From assembly GCF_000429645.1 (NCBI RefSeq), contig NZ_AUCG01000023.1, forward strand, positions 310,001 to 374,000: a stretch of 64,000 nucleotides of DNA, written 5' to 3'. Below, in pieces: positions 62,624 through 64,000 of this stretch. The notes beneath the pieces are model-generated. The model saw only the letters and a list, made by a program, of their open reading frames with translations. It did not search any database and had not been told where the DNA came from. This DNA comes from Niveispirillum irakense DSM 11586 (lineage in GTDB: Bacteria; Pseudomonadota; Alphaproteobacteria; Azospirillales; Azospirillaceae). The number at the start of each line of letters is the position of its first letter. Position 1 is the first letter of the stretch. A program made the translations under genes and the position numbers.

Positions 62624-63523
62624 TTATCCCTTGACCGAACCAGACGTGATGCCGTCCACGAAATAGCGCTGCGCCAGGAAGAAGACGACCAGCGAGGGCA
62701 CCAGCGCGATGGTGGACATAGCCAGCACCTGGTTCCAGGCCGTCGCCTCTGTCACATCAATGGCCATCTTCAACGCCAGGGCGACGGGATATTTCTCCAC
62801 ACTTGAAAGATAAATAAGGGGATAGAGGAAATCGTTCATGCTCCACATGAACTGGAACAGGGCAACGGAGATTACTGCCGGCATGATCACCGGCACCACC
62901 ACATGCCACAGCACCTGTAAGGAATTGCAGCCATCGATCACCGCCGCCTCTTCCATATCCGGTGGGAAGCCGCGCAGGAACTGCACGATCATGAAGACGA
63001 AGAAGCCTTCCGTGGCAAAAGCGCAGGGCACATAGAGTGGCAGATAGGTATCCAGCCAGCCCAGTTCCCGGAACATCAGATATTGCGGGATCAGCAGCAC
63101 GCTTTTGGGCAGCAGGATGGTGCCAATCATGGCAGCGAACCAGATGCGCTTGCCCGGCATATTGAACCGGGCAAAGCCATAGGCGACCAGCACGGAGGAA
63201 ATCACCGTCAGCACCACCTTGGGGATGATGAAGGCGAAGGTGTTGAACAGATATGTCGCGAAACTGTACTCGGTGCCTGTGCGCCAGCCGCTGATCACAC
63301 CATCCAGCGTCGGTTCCTGCGGCCAGAGGCCAATGGAGCCGAAAATTTCATGATTGGGCTTGAAGGAGGCCGCCACCATCCAGAGCAGCGGATACAGCAT
63401 GATCAGCCCGACCAGCAGCAGCACGCCATAGCGCAGGCTGGCATTGAACCGGCCCATCCAGGCAACATCGCGCCGGGGCGTGGCGGGGGTGGCGGGGGTG
63501 GCGGAGAAATCGGTCGCGCTCAT
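62624..63523 (-). CDS. Carbohydrate ABC transporter permease, MalG type
   Basis: The 299-residue membrane protein has six helices and the MalG-type EAA loop (FLRGFPPDMEEAAVIDGCNS). The N-terminal 20 residues are a threonine/alanine-proline repeat-like stretch before the first helix. ATG overlaps the MalF-type stop by four bases. It works with the binding protein in oligosaccharide uptake. Confidence 0.92.
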   Translation of the reverse strand: MSATDFSATPATPATPRRDVAWMGRFNASLRYGVLLLVGLIMLYPLLWMVAASFKPNHEIFGSIGLWPQEPTLDGVISGWRTGTEYSFATYLFNTFAFIIPKVVLTVISSVLVAYGFARFNMPGKRIWFAAMIGTILLPKSVLLIPQYLMFRELGWLDTYLPLYVPCAFATEGFFVFMIVQFLRGFPPDMEEAAVIDGCNSLQVLWHVVVPVIMPAVISVALFQFMWSMNDFLYPLIYLSSVEKYPVALALKMAIDVTEATAWNQVLAMSTIALVPSLVVFFLAQRYFVDGITSGSVKG

Positions 63524-64000
63524 TTCTTATCTCCCCGCTCGGAGCCGTAGAACACCCAATATTTGGCGCTTGTGAAGGCGATGACAGTGAAGATGGCGAT
63601 GATCACGAACAGGGCCCAGGACAGGGCGCTGGCGTAACCGACATTGAAATATTTGAACGCTTCCTCATAGATCATCAGGGGCAGCAGGTAGGTGGATTTC
63701 AGCGGCCCACCACCGGTGATGATGTAAGGACCGTTGAATTCCTGGAATGCCTGGACGATCTGCATGATGAAGTTGAAGAAGATCACCGGCGTCAGCAGCG
63801 GCAGGGTGATGGTGAAGAAGATCCGCCATTTCGACGCGCCATCGATGGTCGCCGCTTCATAAAGATCGGTGGGGATGTTCTGCAGCCCGGCCAGAAACAC
63901 GACCATGGCGGAACCGAACTGCCACAAGCGCAGCAGCACAATGGTGAACAGGGCATAGCCCGGCTCCCCCAGCCAATTCAGTGGTTCCCCGCCCAGCCAG
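63520..64000 (-). CDS. Carbohydrate ABC transporter permease, MalF type (5' end outside window)
   Basis: The frame runs off the right edge; the last 160 codons are visible. They include FLAGLQNIPTDLYEAATIDG (EAA loop), LLTPVIFFNFIMQIVQAFQEF and two further helices ending in SAKYWVFYGSERGDKK. It is the partner permease of the MalG-type protein and probably the upstream gene of this operon. Confidence 0.9.
   Translation of the reverse strand, partial: WLGGEPLNWLGEPGYALFTIVLLRLWQFGSAMVVFLAGLQNIPTDLYEAATIDGASKWRIFFTITLPLLTPVIFFNFIMQIVQAFQEFNGPYIITGGGPLKSTYLLPLMIYEEAFKYFNVGYASALSWALFVIIAIFTVIAFTSAKYWVFYGSERGDKK

Noticed and set aside
1-64000. CRISPR arrays, transposases, prophage genes, tRNA or 16S/23S rRNA genes
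   Set aside because: None was seen on reading both strands; the repeats found are isolated palindromes, and the only stable RNA is the SRP RNA.

Overview
The window comes from a GC-rich alphaproteobacterium. The evidence is the dnaX-ybaB-recR block next to a small 4.5S-type SRP RNA, a PAS_5-family protein, several TonB-dependent receptors, two chemoreceptors and a MHYT-GGDEF-EAL protein. A free-living, motile, plant- or soil-associated Rhodospirillales (Azospirillaceae-like) genome fits best, but the genus is inference. It is dense chromosomal DNA; I saw no insertion sequence, phage, tRNA, 16S/23S rRNA or CRISPR array.

Layout. (1) 1-10.2 kb: a minus-strand catabolic operon holding an exported beta-helix protein (cut by the window edge), glycerate kinase, 2-hydroxyacid dehydrogenase, FAH-family enzyme, enoyl-CoA hydratase, a leaderless solute-binding-fold protein, a CaiB-type CoA transferase, an SDR and a DUF4432 aldose-epimerase-like protein. 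A rhamnose/fucose mutarotase-like gene is divergent. This looks like sugar or sugar-acid catabolism with an unusual CoA branch. (2) 10.2-15.6 kb: a chemoreceptor and a c-di-GMP enzyme. (3) 15.6-32.5 kb: an accessory catabolic island with a TonB receptor, a maleate-isomerase/arylmalonate-decarboxylase-like protein, a small coiled-coil protein, a Dpp/Opp-type ABC transporter with a methyltransferase gene inside its operon, an FAD monooxygenase, an aldehyde dehydrogenase, two GntR/UTRA regulators and an orphan molybdopterin hydroxylase subunit. Similar 18-bp dyads (TGTATT-N6-AATACA type) lie in three of its promoter regions.

(4) 32.7-37 kb: a frameshifted membrane protein resembling abortive-infection proteins, a second chemoreceptor without a HAMP domain, and a B12-binding radical SAM enzyme. 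(5) 37.1-40.9 kb: a homogentisate (tyrosine) catabolic operon, hmgA-fahA-marR-flavin reductase. (6) 40.9-45.2 kb: agmatine deiminase preceded by a structured leader with a strong intrinsic terminator and a 31-codon ORF, then prmB, a Bfd-like ferredoxin, a PAP2 phosphatase and a PAS protein. (7) 45.2-48.5 kb: recR, ybaB, dnaX and the SRP RNA.

(8) 48.7-52.8 kb: a TonB receptor, nudC and a 2-keto-4-pentenoate hydratase-like gene. (9) 52.9-64 kb: a pectin/rhamnogalacturonan utilisation locus with a LacI regulator, a TonB receptor broken by one amber codon, a KDG kinase, GH105, GH28 and a sugar ABC transporter cut by the right edge. Four ACCGGT-centred dyads mark a likely LacI regulon across it.

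The strongest candidates for undescribed biology are the agmatine deiminase leader, the 15.6-32.5 kb catabolic island with its shared dyads, and the two single-lesion genes (frameshifted Abi-like gene, amber-interrupted TonB receptor). All functions are inferred from sequence reading alone.
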